A stretch of DNA of 64,000 bases from Pseudarthrobacter chlorophenolicus A6 (GCF_000022025.1 NC_011886.1:3451209-3515208); one strand, 5' to 3'. Positions 17,488 to 26,705 are shown, numbered from the stretch's first letter. Notes: generated by a model not told the origin, from the sequence alone. Program-made: numbers and translations.

Positions 17488-18405
17488 TTAGCCCTTGAGG
17501 CCCTGGGTGGAGACGCCTTCAACAATGTAGCGCTGGAAGATCAGGAAGAAGATCAGCACGGGAAGCAGGGCCAGGACGGACATGGCGATCATGGCGCCGT
17601 AGTCCGAGGACTGGGTCTGGTCCTGGAAGAGCCGAAGGGCCAGCGGCAGCGGGTACTTTTCCGGGGTGTTGAGGTAGAGCAGCGGGCCCAGGAAGTCGTT
17701 CCAGCTCCAGATGAAGGAGAAGATCGAGGTGGAGATCAGTGCCGGTTTCATCAGTGGCAGCATGATCGAGCCGAAGATCCGCACGTGTCCGGCGCCGTCG
17801 ATCCGCGCGGCCTCATCCAGTTCGGCGGGCAGGCCGCGCATGAACTGGACCATGAGGAAGACGAAGAACGCGTCGGCGGCGAGGAACTTGCCGATCAGCA
17901 GCGGAATGTAGGTATCCACCAGGCCCAGCTGCTGGAAGATGATGTACTGCGGGATGATCACCACGTGGAAGGGCAGCAACAGGGTGGCGATCATCATGCC
18001 GAAGAACACGCTCCGGCCGGGGAACTTGATCCGGGCGAAGGCGTAGGCCGAGACGGACGCGGAGAGGATGGTGCCCACCACGGCGCCGAGGGCCAGGATC
18101 AGCGAGTTGGTGAAGAATTGCATCGTGGACACCCCGCCGATGCCGTCCAGGGCCGTGACGAAGTTATCGAAGCTGAAGTTCTCTGACCACAGCGAGGTGT
18201 TTCCGCCGCCAATCTCGGAGTTCGGTTTGAACGCCGAAGCGATCATCCACAGGCCCGGGTACAGCACGATCCCGGTGAGGATAAGCGCGGCGATGTGGAA
18301 GAGGGTGCTCTTGGCCCGTTTGGCGCCGGCTGACTCGGATTTCGGGTTGTACACCGGGGTGCCGGTGTCCGTGGCGGACTGGGTGGGCGTTGCCATGGTT
18401 GTCAT
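17488..18405 (-). CDS. Carbohydrate ABC transporter permease, CUT1 MalG/LacG type
   Basis: A 305-residue permease with six predicted helices after a 35-residue polar N-terminus. The EAA loop reads DEAARIDGAGHVRIFGSIML and the C-terminus is QRYIVEGVSTQGLKG, characteristic of the MalG side of CUT1 importers. It overlaps its partner permease gene by 4 bp (ATGA). It works with the 18402-19355 permease and the Tat-type binding protein. The divergent GH42 gene suggests galactose-containing oligosaccharides (for example galactan side chains) as cargo, which is inference. Confidence 0.93.
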   Translation of the reverse strand: MTTMATPTQSATDTGTPVYNPKSESAGAKRAKSTLFHIAALILTGIVLYPGLWMIASAFKPNSEIGGGNTSLWSENFSFDNFVTALDGIGGVSTMQFFTNSLILALGAVVGTILSASVSAYAFARIKFPGRSVFFGMMIATLLLPFHVVIIPQYIIFQQLGLVDTYIPLLIGKFLAADAFFVFLMVQFMRGLPAELDEAARIDGAGHVRIFGSIMLPLMKPALISTSIFSFIWSWNDFLGPLLYLNTPEKYPLPLALRLFQDQTQSSDYGAMIAMSVLALLPVLIFFLIFQRYIVEGVSTQGLKG

Positions 18406-19355
18406 TTCGAATCACCGCTGTAGTGGACCCAGGACTTGGACGTTTTGAAGAAGATCAGGGTAATGATGCCCACCACGATCACCAGGAGCCAGGCCATCGC
18501 CGAGGCGTAGCCCATCCGGAAATCGCTGAAGCCGCGCAGGTACAGGTAGAGGGTGTAGAAGAGGGTGGATCCGGCGGGGCCGCCTTCACCGTTGGAGATG
18601 ATGAAGGCCGAGGCGAAGATCTGGAACGCGTGGATGGTTTCCATCAGCAGGTTGAAGAAGATCACCGGGGAGAGCATGGGCCAGGTGATGTTGAAGAACT
18701 TCCGCACCGGCCCGGCACCGTCCATGGACGCTGCCTCGTAGAGTTCGTTGGGGATCTGCTTAAGCCCGGCCAGGAAGATCACCATCGGCGCGCCGAACTG
18801 CCACACCGTGAGCAGGATGAACATCGGCATGGTCATGGACGGGTTGCCCACCCAGCCTCCAAGGTTGATCCCGAAGAAGGACAGGCCCTGGTCCACCGGG
18901 CCCGAATCGCCGAACATCGCCTTCCACACGATCGCGATCGATACCGAGGCGCCGATCAGCGAGGGGGCGTAGAACGCGGAGCGGTAGAAGCCCTGGCCGC
19001 GGCGCTTGCTGTTGAGCAGCATCGCCACCGCCAGCGCTGCGGCGAGCTTGAGCGGGGTGCCGAAGACCACATAGCCCACGGTTACGCCCACGGACTGCAG
19101 GAACCGTTCGTCCTGGAACAGCGTGATGTAGTTGTCCAGCCCGATCCACTTGGGCGGCTCGAAGAGGTTGTAGTTGGTGAAGGACAGGTAGAGCGAGGAG
19201 ATCATCGGCCCAACGGTGAGGGCGATGAATCCCAGCAGCCAGGGCAGCAGGAAGGTGTAGCCGGCGCGGGCATCCGCCCCGCCCCGCCTCGACTTGCGAA
19301 GCGGGGCAGGACCGGATTGCGTCGAACGCCTGCTCAGGGTTGGGCTTTGAGTCAC
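18402..19355 (-). CDS. Carbohydrate ABC transporter permease, CUT1 MalF/LacF type
   Basis: A 317-residue permease with six predicted helices: AGYTFLLPWLLGFIALTVGP opens the first, and the EAA loop is YEAASMDGAGPVRKFFNITW. The start is GTG at 19355. The gene follows the binding-protein gene by 30 bp and overlaps the MalG-type gene by 4 bp, giving the classic order binding protein, F, G. No ATPase gene is nearby. Confidence 0.93.
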   Translation of the reverse strand: MTQSPTLSRRSTQSGPAPLRKSRRGGADARAGYTFLLPWLLGFIALTVGPMISSLYLSFTNYNLFEPPKWIGLDNYITLFQDERFLQSVGVTVGYVVFGTPLKLAAALAVAMLLNSKRRGQGFYRSAFYAPSLIGASVSIAIVWKAMFGDSGPVDQGLSFFGINLGGWVGNPSMTMPMFILLTVWQFGAPMVIFLAGLKQIPNELYEAASMDGAGPVRKFFNITWPMLSPVIFFNLLMETIHAFQIFASAFIISNGEGGPAGSTLFYTLYLYLRGFSDFRMGYASAMAWLLVIVVGIITLIFFKTSKSWVHYSGDSK

Positions 19356-19385
19356 GAGTTCAGTCCGTCAGTTGTGAAGCCTGTA

Positions 19386-20675
19386 TCAGGCGTTCTGCTT
19401 GATAAGGTCTTCGGCTTCCTTGAACCAGGCGTCGGTGGCACCGTTGATGTCCAGCTTGCCGTAGTTCAGGTCCGAAGCAATGCGCTTGAAGGAGGTCTCC
19501 AGCGTGCCGAAGCCGACGATCGGTGGCTCCGGGGCGTCCTTGAGGTACTGGGAGATGGACGTTTCGTAATCGACAACGATCTTGTCCGTGCCTTCGAAGG
19601 TGGTGCCGTCGCGCTGGGTCTTCGATGCGGGCACGCCACGGGAGGTCTTGAAGATCTGGCCTACCTCGGGGTCGTTGACCATGAAGTCGATGAAGCGGGC
19701 TGCGGCGTCCTTGAACTTGGTCTTGGCGCTGGCCACCATCAGCATTGACGGCTTCAGGAACAGGCCGAGGTTGTCCGCGTCGTCGGAGGGGACCGGCACG
19801 AGCTTGAGTTCCTTCGCGCCGCTGTCGCCGAGGTAGCCGGCCATGAAGTTGTCCCAGGTGACTTCGGTTGCGGTGACATTCGAGCCGAACGGCGACTTCG
19901 GGGCCAGCTGGGTGACGCGTTCCTCGGAGACGATCGCCGGGGTGCCGCGGAGATCAGCCGTGAGGTTCCACCACTTCTTCAGGTCGTCCTTGCTGAAGCC
20001 GAGCTTGCCCTCGGAGGTGAAGGCTTCGATGTTGTTCTGCCGCAGCCAGACGTTGAACATCCACCAGACGCCCGTGTAGTCGGTGCCGCCGAAGAGGGCG
20101 CCGTTGCTCTTGCTGCCCACCTCGGTGAGGAAGGCGTTGAATTCCTTGTAGGTCCAGCTTCCGTCCGGCTCGGCGATACCCAGGGAGGCCAGCTTGGCGG
20201 GGTCGTAGTAGACGGCGAAGGCATTGGTGCTGGTGGGGATTCCGTAGGTCTTGCCCTTGATCTGGCCGGAAGGCAGCAGGGACTTTTCGAAGGCATCCGT
20301 ATTGATCTTGACCGTACCCAGGTCCAGCAGCTGGTTGCGCTGGCCGTAGTCGCGCAGGTAGGACAGGTCCCACTGCATCACGTCGGGCAGGCCACCGCCG
20401 GCAGCTTCGGTGGCACGCTTCTGCCAGTACCCGGCGAAGTCGGTGAAGTTGCCGTTGACCTTGATGTCCGGGTTCTTGGATTCGAACAATGCAATGGCCT
20501 TGCGGGTGCGCTCGGCGCGGTCGTCGTTGCCCCACCAGGTGTAGTTGATGGTGACGGGGTTGTCCGCCGAACCGGTCTGTCCTGAGGTGCTGGATCCGGT
20601 TCCGCAGGCCGCCAGTACGCCGGCAGATGCGGTGCCGACGGCTACGGTTGTAAGGAAATGCCTTCTGTTGATCAC
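19386..20675 (-). CDS. Sugar-binding lipoprotein with Tat-type signal peptide, CUT1 family
   Basis: A 429-residue binding protein. The N-terminus INRRHFLTTVAVG carries a twin-arginine motif followed by lipobox LAAC (Cys24), suggesting Tat export and lipidation. The other binding proteins here look Sec-type. The GTG at 20675 is preceded by AAGGAGG with a 5-bp gap, which decides the start over an ATG nine codons upstream. Family segments include TINYTWWGNDDRAERTRKAI and DVMQWDLSYLRDYGQ. It heads the operon with the two permeases and DUF624-like gene, and is divergent from the GH42 gene. Confidence 0.92.
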   Translation of the reverse strand: MINRRHFLTTVAVGTASAGVLAACGTGSSTSGQTGSADNPVTINYTWWGNDDRAERTRKAIALFESKNPDIKVNGNFTDFAGYWQKRATEAAGGGLPDVMQWDLSYLRDYGQRNQLLDLGTVKINTDAFEKSLLPSGQIKGKTYGIPTSTNAFAVYYDPAKLASLGIAEPDGSWTYKEFNAFLTEVGSKSNGALFGGTDYTGVWWMFNVWLRQNNIEAFTSEGKLGFSKDDLKKWWNLTADLRGTPAIVSEERVTQLAPKSPFGSNVTATEVTWDNFMAGYLGDSGAKELKLVPVPSDDADNLGLFLKPSMLMVASAKTKFKDAAARFIDFMVNDPEVGQIFKTSRGVPASKTQRDGTTFEGTDKIVVDYETSISQYLKDAPEPPIVGFGTLETSFKRIASDLNYGKLDINGATDAWFKEAEDLIKQNA

Positions 20676-20751
20676 GGGAGCCTCCTTGCTCAATGTGTGC
20701 AATCCCTGATCTCATCTACAACGTAAGTAGTGAGCTGGCTTACACGGCTTC

Positions 20752-20798
20752 TGAAACGATACAATATCCGCATTCCGGGAATTGGGCAAGCGTTTTCC
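20752..20798. promoter_or_regulatory. Operator-like sites in the divergent binding-protein/GH42 promoter region
   Basis: TGAAACGATACAA (20752-20764) is the reverse complement of TTGTATCGTTTCA, matching the LacI-A-type site with one change. It overlaps TACAAT (20760-20765), a good -10 candidate for the GH42 gene, though no convincing -35 was seen. Downstream, GGCAAGCGTTTTCC (20785-20798) resembles the AGAAAGCGNTTTCT class. The 176-bp region could thus receive input from both regulators. Confidence 0.5.
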
Positions 20799-20851
20799 AA
20801 TCCACCGGTTTTCCCGCCCTGTTCCACCGCTTCAGCAGACATAGGAGTCCC

Positions 20852-22867
20852 ATGGCAACGCAGGAAATTAACCGTCCGGCAAGTGTTTGGAGCAACGTCG
20901 AAGGCCTCGGTTTCGGCGGCGACTACAACCCCGAACAGTGGCCCGTGAGCGTGCGGCTGGAGGACCTCGAGCTGATGCAGGAAGCCGGCGTGAACTTCCT
21001 GAGCGTGGGCATCTTTTCCTGGGCCCTGCTGGAACCGGTTGAGGGCCAGTACGATTTCGGCTGGCTTGATGAGGTGCTGGACAACCTCGCAGGCATCGGC
21101 GTCAGGGTTGCCCTCGCCACCGCCACCGCCGCTCCCCCGGCGTGGCTGGTCCGCAAGCATCCGGAAATCCTGCCGGTCACCGCTGACGGAACCGTGCTGG
21201 GACCGGGCTCACGGCGGCACTACACGCCGTCGTCGGCCGCCTACCGGCGCTACGCCACGGGCATCACGCGGGTCCTCGCCGAACGATACAAGGACCATCC
21301 GGCGCTGGCGCTCTGGCACGTGGACAACGAGCTGGGTTGCCACATTTCCGAGTTCTACGGCAAAGAGGACGCAGCCGCTTTCCGCAGTTGGCTGGAACGG
21401 CGTTACGGGAGCATTGACGCCCTCAACGCGTCCTGGGGCACCGCGTTCTGGAGCCAGAACTACGCATCGTTCGAAGAAATCCTGCCGCCCTCAGTTGCCC
21501 CCAGCACGCTGAACCCGGGGCAGCAGCTCGATTTCCAGCGCTTCAATTCGTGGGCGCTGATGGATTACTACCGCGAACTCGTGGCAGTGCTCCGCGAGGT
21601 GACCCCGGAGGTTCCCTGCACCACCAACCTCATGGCCTCCAGCGCCACGAAGTCCATGGACTACTTCAGCTGGGCCAAGGATCTTGACGTCATCGCCAAC
21701 GACCACTACCTCGTGGCTGCCGACCCCGAACGGCACATCGAACTCGCGTTCAGCGCGGACCTGACCCGGGGCATTGCGGGCGGTGACCCGTGGATCCTAA
21801 TGGAACATTCGACGTCGGCCGTCAACTGGCAACCCCGCAACCAGCCGAAGATGCCCGGCGAAATGCTCCGGAACTCGCTGGCGCACGTGGCCCGCGGCGC
21901 GGATGCCGTGATGTTCTTCCAGTGGCGGCAGAGCTTCGCGGGGTCCGAAAAGTTCCACTCCGCCATGGTGCCGCACGGCGGCCGGGACACGCGCGTGTGG
22001 CGCGAGGTGGTGGACCTCGGGGCGGCGCTGAAGCTGCTCGAACCGGTCCGCGGTTCCCGGGTGGAGTCCCGCGCGGCCATCGTCTTCGATTACGAGGCGT
22101 GGTGGGCCAGCGAGATCGATTCCAAGCCGAGCATCGACGTGAAGTACCTGGACCTGCTGCGGGCCTTCCACCGTTCGCTGTTCCTGAAGGGCGTTTCCGT
22201 GGACATGGTCCACCCGTCTGCGCCGCTCGAGGGCTACGACCTGGTGCTCGTCTGCACGCTCTACGCCGTATCCGACGCCGACGCCGGCAACATCGCCGCG
22301 GCCGCCTCCGCTGGCGCCACCGTCCTGGTCAGCTACTTCAGCGGGATCGCGGACCCGCAGGACCACATTCGGCTCGGCGGGTATCCGGGCGCATTCCGGG
22401 ACCTCCTTGGCGTGCGGGTGGAAGAGTTCCACCCGCTGCTGGCCGGATCGCAGCTGAAGCTCGACGACGGCACCGTTGCCTCGGTCTGGAGCGAGCACGT
22501 GCACCTCGCCGGCGCCGAAGCGGTCCAGGCGTTCACGGAGTATCCGCTGGAAGGCGTCCCGGCCCTGACCCGCCGCTCCGTGGGCGCCGGCGCTGCCTGG
22601 TACCTGGCCACCTTCCCGGACAGCGACGGCATTGATGCGTTGGTGGAACGGCTGCTCGCCGAATCGGGCGTCTCCCCCGCGGCTGCCGCCGACACCGGCG
22701 TCGAACTGGTCCGTCGGCGCTCGGCCGATGGGCAGCGCTTCCTGTTCGCCATCAACCACACCCGCTCCTCCGCCGCCGTCTCGGCCACAGGAACCGATTT
22801 GCTGACCGGGGAGCCCTTTGGCGGGTCCGTTCCGGCGGGCAGCATTGCGGTGATCAGGGAGGGCTAG
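20852..22867 (+). CDS. Beta-galactosidase (GH42)
   Basis: A 671-residue intracellular GH42 enzyme expected to release galactose from beta-galactosides such as galacto-oligosaccharides of pectin side chains. The opening GFGGDYNPEQW is family-typical. The acid/base Glu is Glu160 in HVDNELGC and the nucleophile is Glu318 in ILMEHST. The central trimerisation-like domain and C-terminal beta domain follow at about residues 400-671. The ATG at 20852 has AGGAG 6 bp upstream; the longer upstream frame crosses the operators and was rejected. A strong hairpin terminator follows. Confidence 0.94.
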   Translation: MATQEINRPASVWSNVEGLGFGGDYNPEQWPVSVRLEDLELMQEAGVNFLSVGIFSWALLEPVEGQYDFGWLDEVLDNLAGIGVRVALATATAAPPAWLVRKHPEILPVTADGTVLGPGSRRHYTPSSAAYRRYATGITRVLAERYKDHPALALWHVDNELGCHISEFYGKEDAAAFRSWLERRYGSIDALNASWGTAFWSQNYASFEEILPPSVAPSTLNPGQQLDFQRFNSWALMDYYRELVAVLREVTPEVPCTTNLMASSATKSMDYFSWAKDLDVIANDHYLVAADPERHIELAFSADLTRGIAGGDPWILMEHSTSAVNWQPRNQPKMPGEMLRNSLAHVARGADAVMFFQWRQSFAGSEKFHSAMVPHGGRDTRVWREVVDLGAALKLLEPVRGSRVESRAAIVFDYEAWWASEIDSKPSIDVKYLDLLRAFHRSLFLKGVSVDMVHPSAPLEGYDLVLVCTLYAVSDADAGNIAAAASAGATVLVSYFSGIADPQDHIRLGGYPGAFRDLLGVRVEEFHPLLAGSQLKLDDGTVASVWSEHVHLAGAEAVQAFTEYPLEGVPALTRRSVGAGAAWYLATFPDSDGIDALVERLLAESGVSPAAAADTGVELVRRRSADGQRFLFAINHTRSSAAVSATGTDLLTGEPFGGSVPAGSIAVIREG

Positions 22868-22891
22868 GCACCTTCTCCTCTCCTACGTACG

Positions 22892-22925
22892 ACGGCGGCG
22901 CCTCCTCGGGCGCCGCCGTTTTGCT
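22892..22925 (+). terminator. Rho-independent terminator after the GH42 gene
   Basis: ACGGCGGCGCC (22892-22902) pairs with GGCGCCGCCGT (22909-22919) across a 6-nt loop and is followed by TTTTGCTTT. It lies 25 bp after the GH42 stop codon. Confidence 0.85.
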
Positions 22926-23001
22926 TTCGTGTGGGTCAGGGAAGCAGGCCTGGACACAACCGGCTCTTGGCAGCTTCCGCCTCCAGCCGTACCGTGGCGG
23001 C

Positions 23002-23121
23002 ATGTCGATGTTTCTGGATGCGGTCGGGGCTGTCATTCAAGCCCTGGCAGAAGCCGTCGCCGAGCTTCTCTGGCCGGGCGGCGAAGAAAGGCCGCAGGAC
23101 GACGACGCCCCGGACACGTAG
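23002..23121 (+). CDS. Possible small protein (39 residues), weak
   Basis: In the 353-bp interval 22868-23220, which otherwise holds only the GH42 terminator, a short frame starts MSMFLDAVGAVIQALAEAVA and ends in an acidic tail (EERPQDDDAPDT). An amphipathic or membrane helix plus charged tail is plausible for a real small protein. The ribosome site is poor (GTGGCGG), and in a GC-rich genome a frame this short can arise by chance. No family is recognised. Confidence 0.2.
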   Translation: MSMFLDAVGAVIQALAEAVAELLWPGGEERPQDDDAPDT

Positions 23122-23220
23122 CCGCTCCGGCTCCAGGATTGAAGCACCTGCTTCAGCGGCTTTTCCACATAGGGGTTTGAAGGCGTCGGGAATGTCGGTG
23201 GTTGCTGGAAGACTTTATTC

Positions 23221-24966
23221 ATGGAGACGGTTGGCGGAGCGGCAGTGGAGGTGGGGCGGGCAGTTGCCGTTGCGCCGTCTGCTGTCCGACCGGTCGGCGG
23301 GCACGACCTGACTGGGGGTGGCACTGCTCGCCAGCACGTTCAACGCCCCGGTCCTCGGCCGACCAAGCCGCTGGCCCTCCCTCTCGCGGGATCTCTTCCG
23401 GCTCCGCCCCAGCCGCCAGCTGAGCAGCCCTCAGGCGTCGGGGTTCATTCTCCTTCTGGCACCGCGGGCGCTGGGGTTCTGGGTGTTGTTGATGCCTTGC
23501 GTATATTGGCTGATGTTCCAGCTGCTGCCAATGGTGCGGGGATGATTGATCAGCTCCGGCAGCTTGAGGACGTGAAGGCTGTTGCGGCGGCGAGGCAGGC
23601 CGAGATCACTGTCGCGTTCGACTTGGTGCAGCGGCGGGAGCAGGCCGCTGCCGGTATCCCGGCTAAGGAACAGGGCGCCGGGGTAGGGGCGCAGGTGGCG
23701 TTGGCGCGGCGGGAGTCCCCGTCCCGGGGCGGGCGGCTGCTGGGACTGGCGAAGACCCTGACCGGGATGCCCCACACCTTCGCCGCGTTCCGGTCCGGAC
23801 GGTTGAGTGAGTGGCGGACCACGCTGGTGGTGAAGGAAACCAACTGCCTTTCACCCGAGGACCGGGCGGGGGTCGATGAGGAACTCGCCGCCGACACCGG
23901 CACCTTTGATGGGGCCGGGGACCGGACCATCATCTCCGCGGCCAAAGCCGCCGCGTACCGGCGGGACCCCGTCTCGGTGGCCAGGCGGGCCGCCAAAGCG
24001 GTGGGGGCACGGACGGTGAGCCTGCGCCCGGCCCCGGACACCATGGCCCGGCTGACCGCGCTGCTGCCGGTCGCCGAGGGTGTGGCCGCCTACGCTGCCC
24101 TCAGCAGGGAGGCCGGCACCCTCCGGTCCTCCGGGGATGGCCGGTCAACGGGCCAGATCATGGCCGACACCCTGGCTGAACGGATCACCGGGACCCCGGG
24201 CGGGATCAGCGGGGTCCAGGTCCAGCTCGTCATGACCGACCGGACCCTGTTACAAGGCGACAGCGAGCCGGCCCGGCTCGCCGGGTACGGCATCGTGCCC
24301 GCCGCCTGGGCCCGCGAACTCGCCGCCGGACACCAACCGGGCACGGGCACCAACACCCGCGCCGCCAGCCGTGCCAACCCAGAACCCGGGGCCGACCCCG
24401 CGTCCGCGATGGCTGTCTGGGTTCGGAGGCTCTACACCGCCCCCGGCACCGGTGAGCTCATCGGTTTGGATTCCAAGCCCAGGCTCTTCCCGGCAGGACT
24501 CAAACGCTTCCTCCAGATCCGGGACGACACCTGCCGGACCCCGTACTGCGACGCACCCATCCGCCACCACGACCACATCACCCCCTGGCACCACGGCGGC
24601 AACACCACAACCAACAACGGCCAAGGACTCTGCGAAGCCTGCAACCACACCAAAGAAAGCCCAGGCTGGAGTTCAAAACCCATCCCAGTGCCCGAAAACC
24701 CGCAGCTTCCGGACCCTACACGGATCCCCGACGGGCCACACGATGTCAGGCAAGTCGCCCGCCATACCGTCAGGCTCCGAACCCCCACCGGCCACACCTA
24801 CCACTCCACCGCCCCACCACTCCCCGGGACGGCCTTCACCCATGCCAGCAGCCCGAGTAAGCATGCGGGCATAGCAGGAGCACCGGCGCGGGCACCCGGC
24901 AAGCCCCCGCTTCCACGACCCGCGATCCAAGTCTTGGGCCGCGTCATCCAGGCCGGCGTTCCTTGA
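23221..24966 (+). CDS. DUF222 / HNH endonuclease domain protein (13E12 repeat family)
   Basis: A 581-residue protein of the actinobacterial 13E12 family. A DUF222 domain occupies about residues 100-400, and a C-terminal HNH domain at about 435-480 shows [23 protein letters not shown] and CEACNHTKE, with the His450-Asp451-His452 core and paired cysteines for zinc. Such genes are typically multicopy in Arthrobacter and mycobacteria. Some are thought to be selfish or mobile, but function is unproven. It interrupts two sugar-transport clusters and lies between two strong hairpins. The first 95 residues are low-complexity Pro/Ala/Gly, so the true start may lie downstream. Confidence 0.82.
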   Translation: METVGGAAVEVGRAVAVAPSAVRPVGGHDLTGGGTARQHVQRPGPRPTKPLALPLAGSLPAPPQPPAEQPSGVGVHSPSGTAGAGVLGVVDALRILADVPAAANGAGMIDQLRQLEDVKAVAAARQAEITVAFDLVQRREQAAAGIPAKEQGAGVGAQVALARRESPSRGGRLLGLAKTLTGMPHTFAAFRSGRLSEWRTTLVVKETNCLSPEDRAGVDEELAADTGTFDGAGDRTIISAAKAAAYRRDPVSVARRAAKAVGARTVSLRPAPDTMARLTALLPVAEGVAAYAALSREAGTLRSSGDGRSTGQIMADTLAERITGTPGGISGVQVQLVMTDRTLLQGDSEPARLAGYGIVPAAWARELAAGHQPGTGTNTRAASRANPEPGADPASAMAVWVRRLYTAPGTGELIGLDSKPRLFPAGLKRFLQIRDDTCRTPYCDAPIRHHDHITPWHHGGNTTTNNGQGLCEACNHTKESPGWSSKPIPVPENPQLPDPTRIPDGPHDVRQVARHTVRLRTPTGHTYHSTAPPLPGTAFTHASSPSKHAGIAGAPARAPGKPPLPRPAIQVLGRVIQAGVP

Positions 24967-25040
24967 CACAGTGCGCGCTGACTGAGTATTCACGGCGAGC
25001 CCGGGCGGCCGAAGGCCGACTGTAAAGCCCCGGCTTAAAC

Positions 25041-25085
25041 AGCTCCGCCCCGGAAGGAACCATGGGTTCCCGCCGGGGCGGAGCT
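25041..25085. terminator. Two-part hairpin between convergent HNH and binding-protein genes
   Basis: AGCTCCGCCCCGG (25041-25053) pairs with CCGGGGCGGAGCT (25073-25085), and inside the loop GGAACC pairs with GGTTCC. The structure could act as a bidirectional terminator for the convergent genes ending at 24966 and 25176. It has no T-run on either strand, so the role is uncertain. Confidence 0.5.
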
Positions 25086-25175
25086 GCCACCCGCCGTCGG
25101 ACGCCTGGCCGGAGGAGGCTTCCTGCCAGGCTGTCCAGAGCCGTGTTGGCGGCGTGAAATCGGTTCGTGCCGGGG

Positions 25176-26528
25176 CTAGCTGATGGCCGACTTCATTTCG
25201 TCGACGGCCTTCTTGCCTGCCTCATCCGTGGAAAGCCGTTCAAAGAGAACCTCGGAGGTGTACCGCTTGATGATCTCCTGGATGGCGCCTGCACCCTTCG
25301 GCGGCGGAGCCGGAGCCTCGCCCAGTTCGTCCTTGATCTGGTCAATGAACTTGACCACCTTCACGTCGGCCGGGGTCAGCTTGGATTCAATTGCGGCACG
25401 GACGTCAGAGTTGGGGTACACGCCGCGGTCGGCCAGGAGAGTCTCACCGGCTTTGACGTTGTTGGTCAGGAAGTTGATGAACTTGGCGGTTTCCTCAGGG
25501 TGCTTGGTCCGCGAGGATGCGGACCAGAACTGGGATGCCTTGTACCAAAGCCCGGCATCGGCAGAGGACCCGGTCTTGGTGGGGAACCGCAGAATCTTCA
25601 GGTCCGCGCCTGATGCCTTTTCCAGGGCGGGTGCCTGGTTGGACCACCAGAAGGCCAGCCCGTTCTTACCCGTGGCCAGGCCGCTCTGGTCCAGCGATGC
25701 GGCCTCGGCCTCAACCACCTCGGATGCTGACGGGACGGCCTTGTTCTTGCTGAGATCCTTCAGGAATGCCCACCACTCCGCGATGTCGCTGGGCTCGAAG
25801 CCGAGCTTGCCGTCCGAGGTGTAAAGCGACTTGCCGTTCTGGCGGAGCCAGACACCCAGGGAAGCCTCGTCGGTGCCGTATGCGGCGGCGCCATAGGTGC
25901 CCTTTGGCGACTTCTCAGTCACTTCGGCGGCGATGCGGCCAAAGTCTTCCCAGGTCCACTTGGAGTCATCCGGCAGCGGAACACCGGCAGCTTCGAACAC
26001 CTTGGGGTTGGCAAGGATGGTGGCAGCGTTGATGCCGGCGGGGATGCCCGTCAGTCCGTCCTCGCCCTTGCCGGCGTTAAGGGCGGCCTCGTCCAGCTTG
26101 GTGGTGTCGATGTCGTACTTCGACAGGTCCAGCAGGGCTCCGCGGGTGGAGTACTCGGTGATGTACTTCTCGTCCATCTGGATGATGTCAGGAGCGTCGT
26201 TGGCGGCCACCTGGGTGGCCAGCTTGTCCCAGTAACCGCTCCAGTCGCCGAATTCCGGCTTGATCTTGATTTTGGGGTTTTCCGCCTCGAACTGCTTGAT
26301 GGCTTCCTGCGTCAGCTGGGCGCGCTTGTCGCCGCCCCACCAGGAGAAGCGGAGTTCGACGGTTCCGTCGGCGCTCTGAGGGGCGGATCCTGAGCCGCAG
26401 GCACTGAGGGCCATGACGACGGCGGCTGCCGCGGCTACGGCGCCCGTCTTGCGGAAGCGGCGGGCCGGGCGGGTGGAGGGAGTCTCTGCAGGCTGCCGGG
26501 CAGCTGAGGGACGGGAGAAAAGCGGCAC
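25176..26528 (-). CDS. Sugar-binding lipoprotein, CUT1 family
   Basis: A 450-residue binding protein with a long 44-residue leader ending in lipobox LSAC (Cys44). It is strongly similar to the orphan binding protein at 14108-15394 and more distantly to that at 29045-30340. The GTG at 26528 has GGAG 7 bp upstream. It lies 300 bp downstream of the permease gene at 26829-27770 on the same strand but has its own promoter, with a perfect AGAAAGCGCTTTCT operator and a second dyad. It may therefore be expressed separately from the permeases. Substrate is unknown; context suggests uronate-containing oligomers. Confidence 0.92.
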   Translation of the reverse strand: MPLFSRPSAARQPAETPSTRPARRFRKTGAVAAAAAVVMALSACGSGSAPQSADGTVELRFSWWGGDKRAQLTQEAIKQFEAENPKIKIKPEFGDWSGYWDKLATQVAANDAPDIIQMDEKYITEYSTRGALLDLSKYDIDTTKLDEAALNAGKGEDGLTGIPAGINAATILANPKVFEAAGVPLPDDSKWTWEDFGRIAAEVTEKSPKGTYGAAAYGTDEASLGVWLRQNGKSLYTSDGKLGFEPSDIAEWWAFLKDLSKNKAVPSASEVVEAEAASLDQSGLATGKNGLAFWWSNQAPALEKASGADLKILRFPTKTGSSADAGLWYKASQFWSASSRTKHPEETAKFINFLTNNVKAGETLLADRGVYPNSDVRAAIESKLTPADVKVVKFIDQIKDELGEAPAPPPKGAGAIQEIIKRYTSEVLFERLSTDEAGKKAVDEMKSAIS

Positions 26529-26654
26529 TGGGTGCTCCGATCTTCGTTGATCTGTGGTGCTGGGGATGTTTCTCGGTGTTGCTGAATGTTGGTGCGGGAA
26601 CGCTGGTGATGCGAGCGGAACGGCAATCTCGGGAGATTCGACTCAAGCGAACCG

Positions 26655-26705
26655 AGAAAGCGCTTTCTGGTTCCAATGCTACAAGTGGTCAACTTGTAGT
26701 ACAAG
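26655..26705 (-). promoter_or_regulatory. Promoter with LacI-B-type operator and overlapping GntR-like dyads
   Basis: On the minus strand TTGTAC (26699-26704), a 17-nt spacer and TAGCAT (26676-26681) form a candidate promoter for the binding-protein gene at 25176. Just downstream, AGAAAGCGCTTTCT (26655-26668) is a perfect 14-bp palindrome. Over the promoter sit CTACAAGT / ACTTGTAG (26679-26686 and 26692-26699) and the odd-length palindrome CTTGTAGTACAAG (26693-26705), a GntR-operator-like pattern. The rest of the 300-bp interval 26529-26828 shows no gene. Confidence 0.6.

Noticed and set aside
18390..19748. 452-codon plus-strand frame opposite permease and binding-protein genes
   Set aside because: The minus strand carries the EAA-loop permease and CUT1 receptor; the plus-strand product is compositionally odd with repeated His/Glu/Gly.
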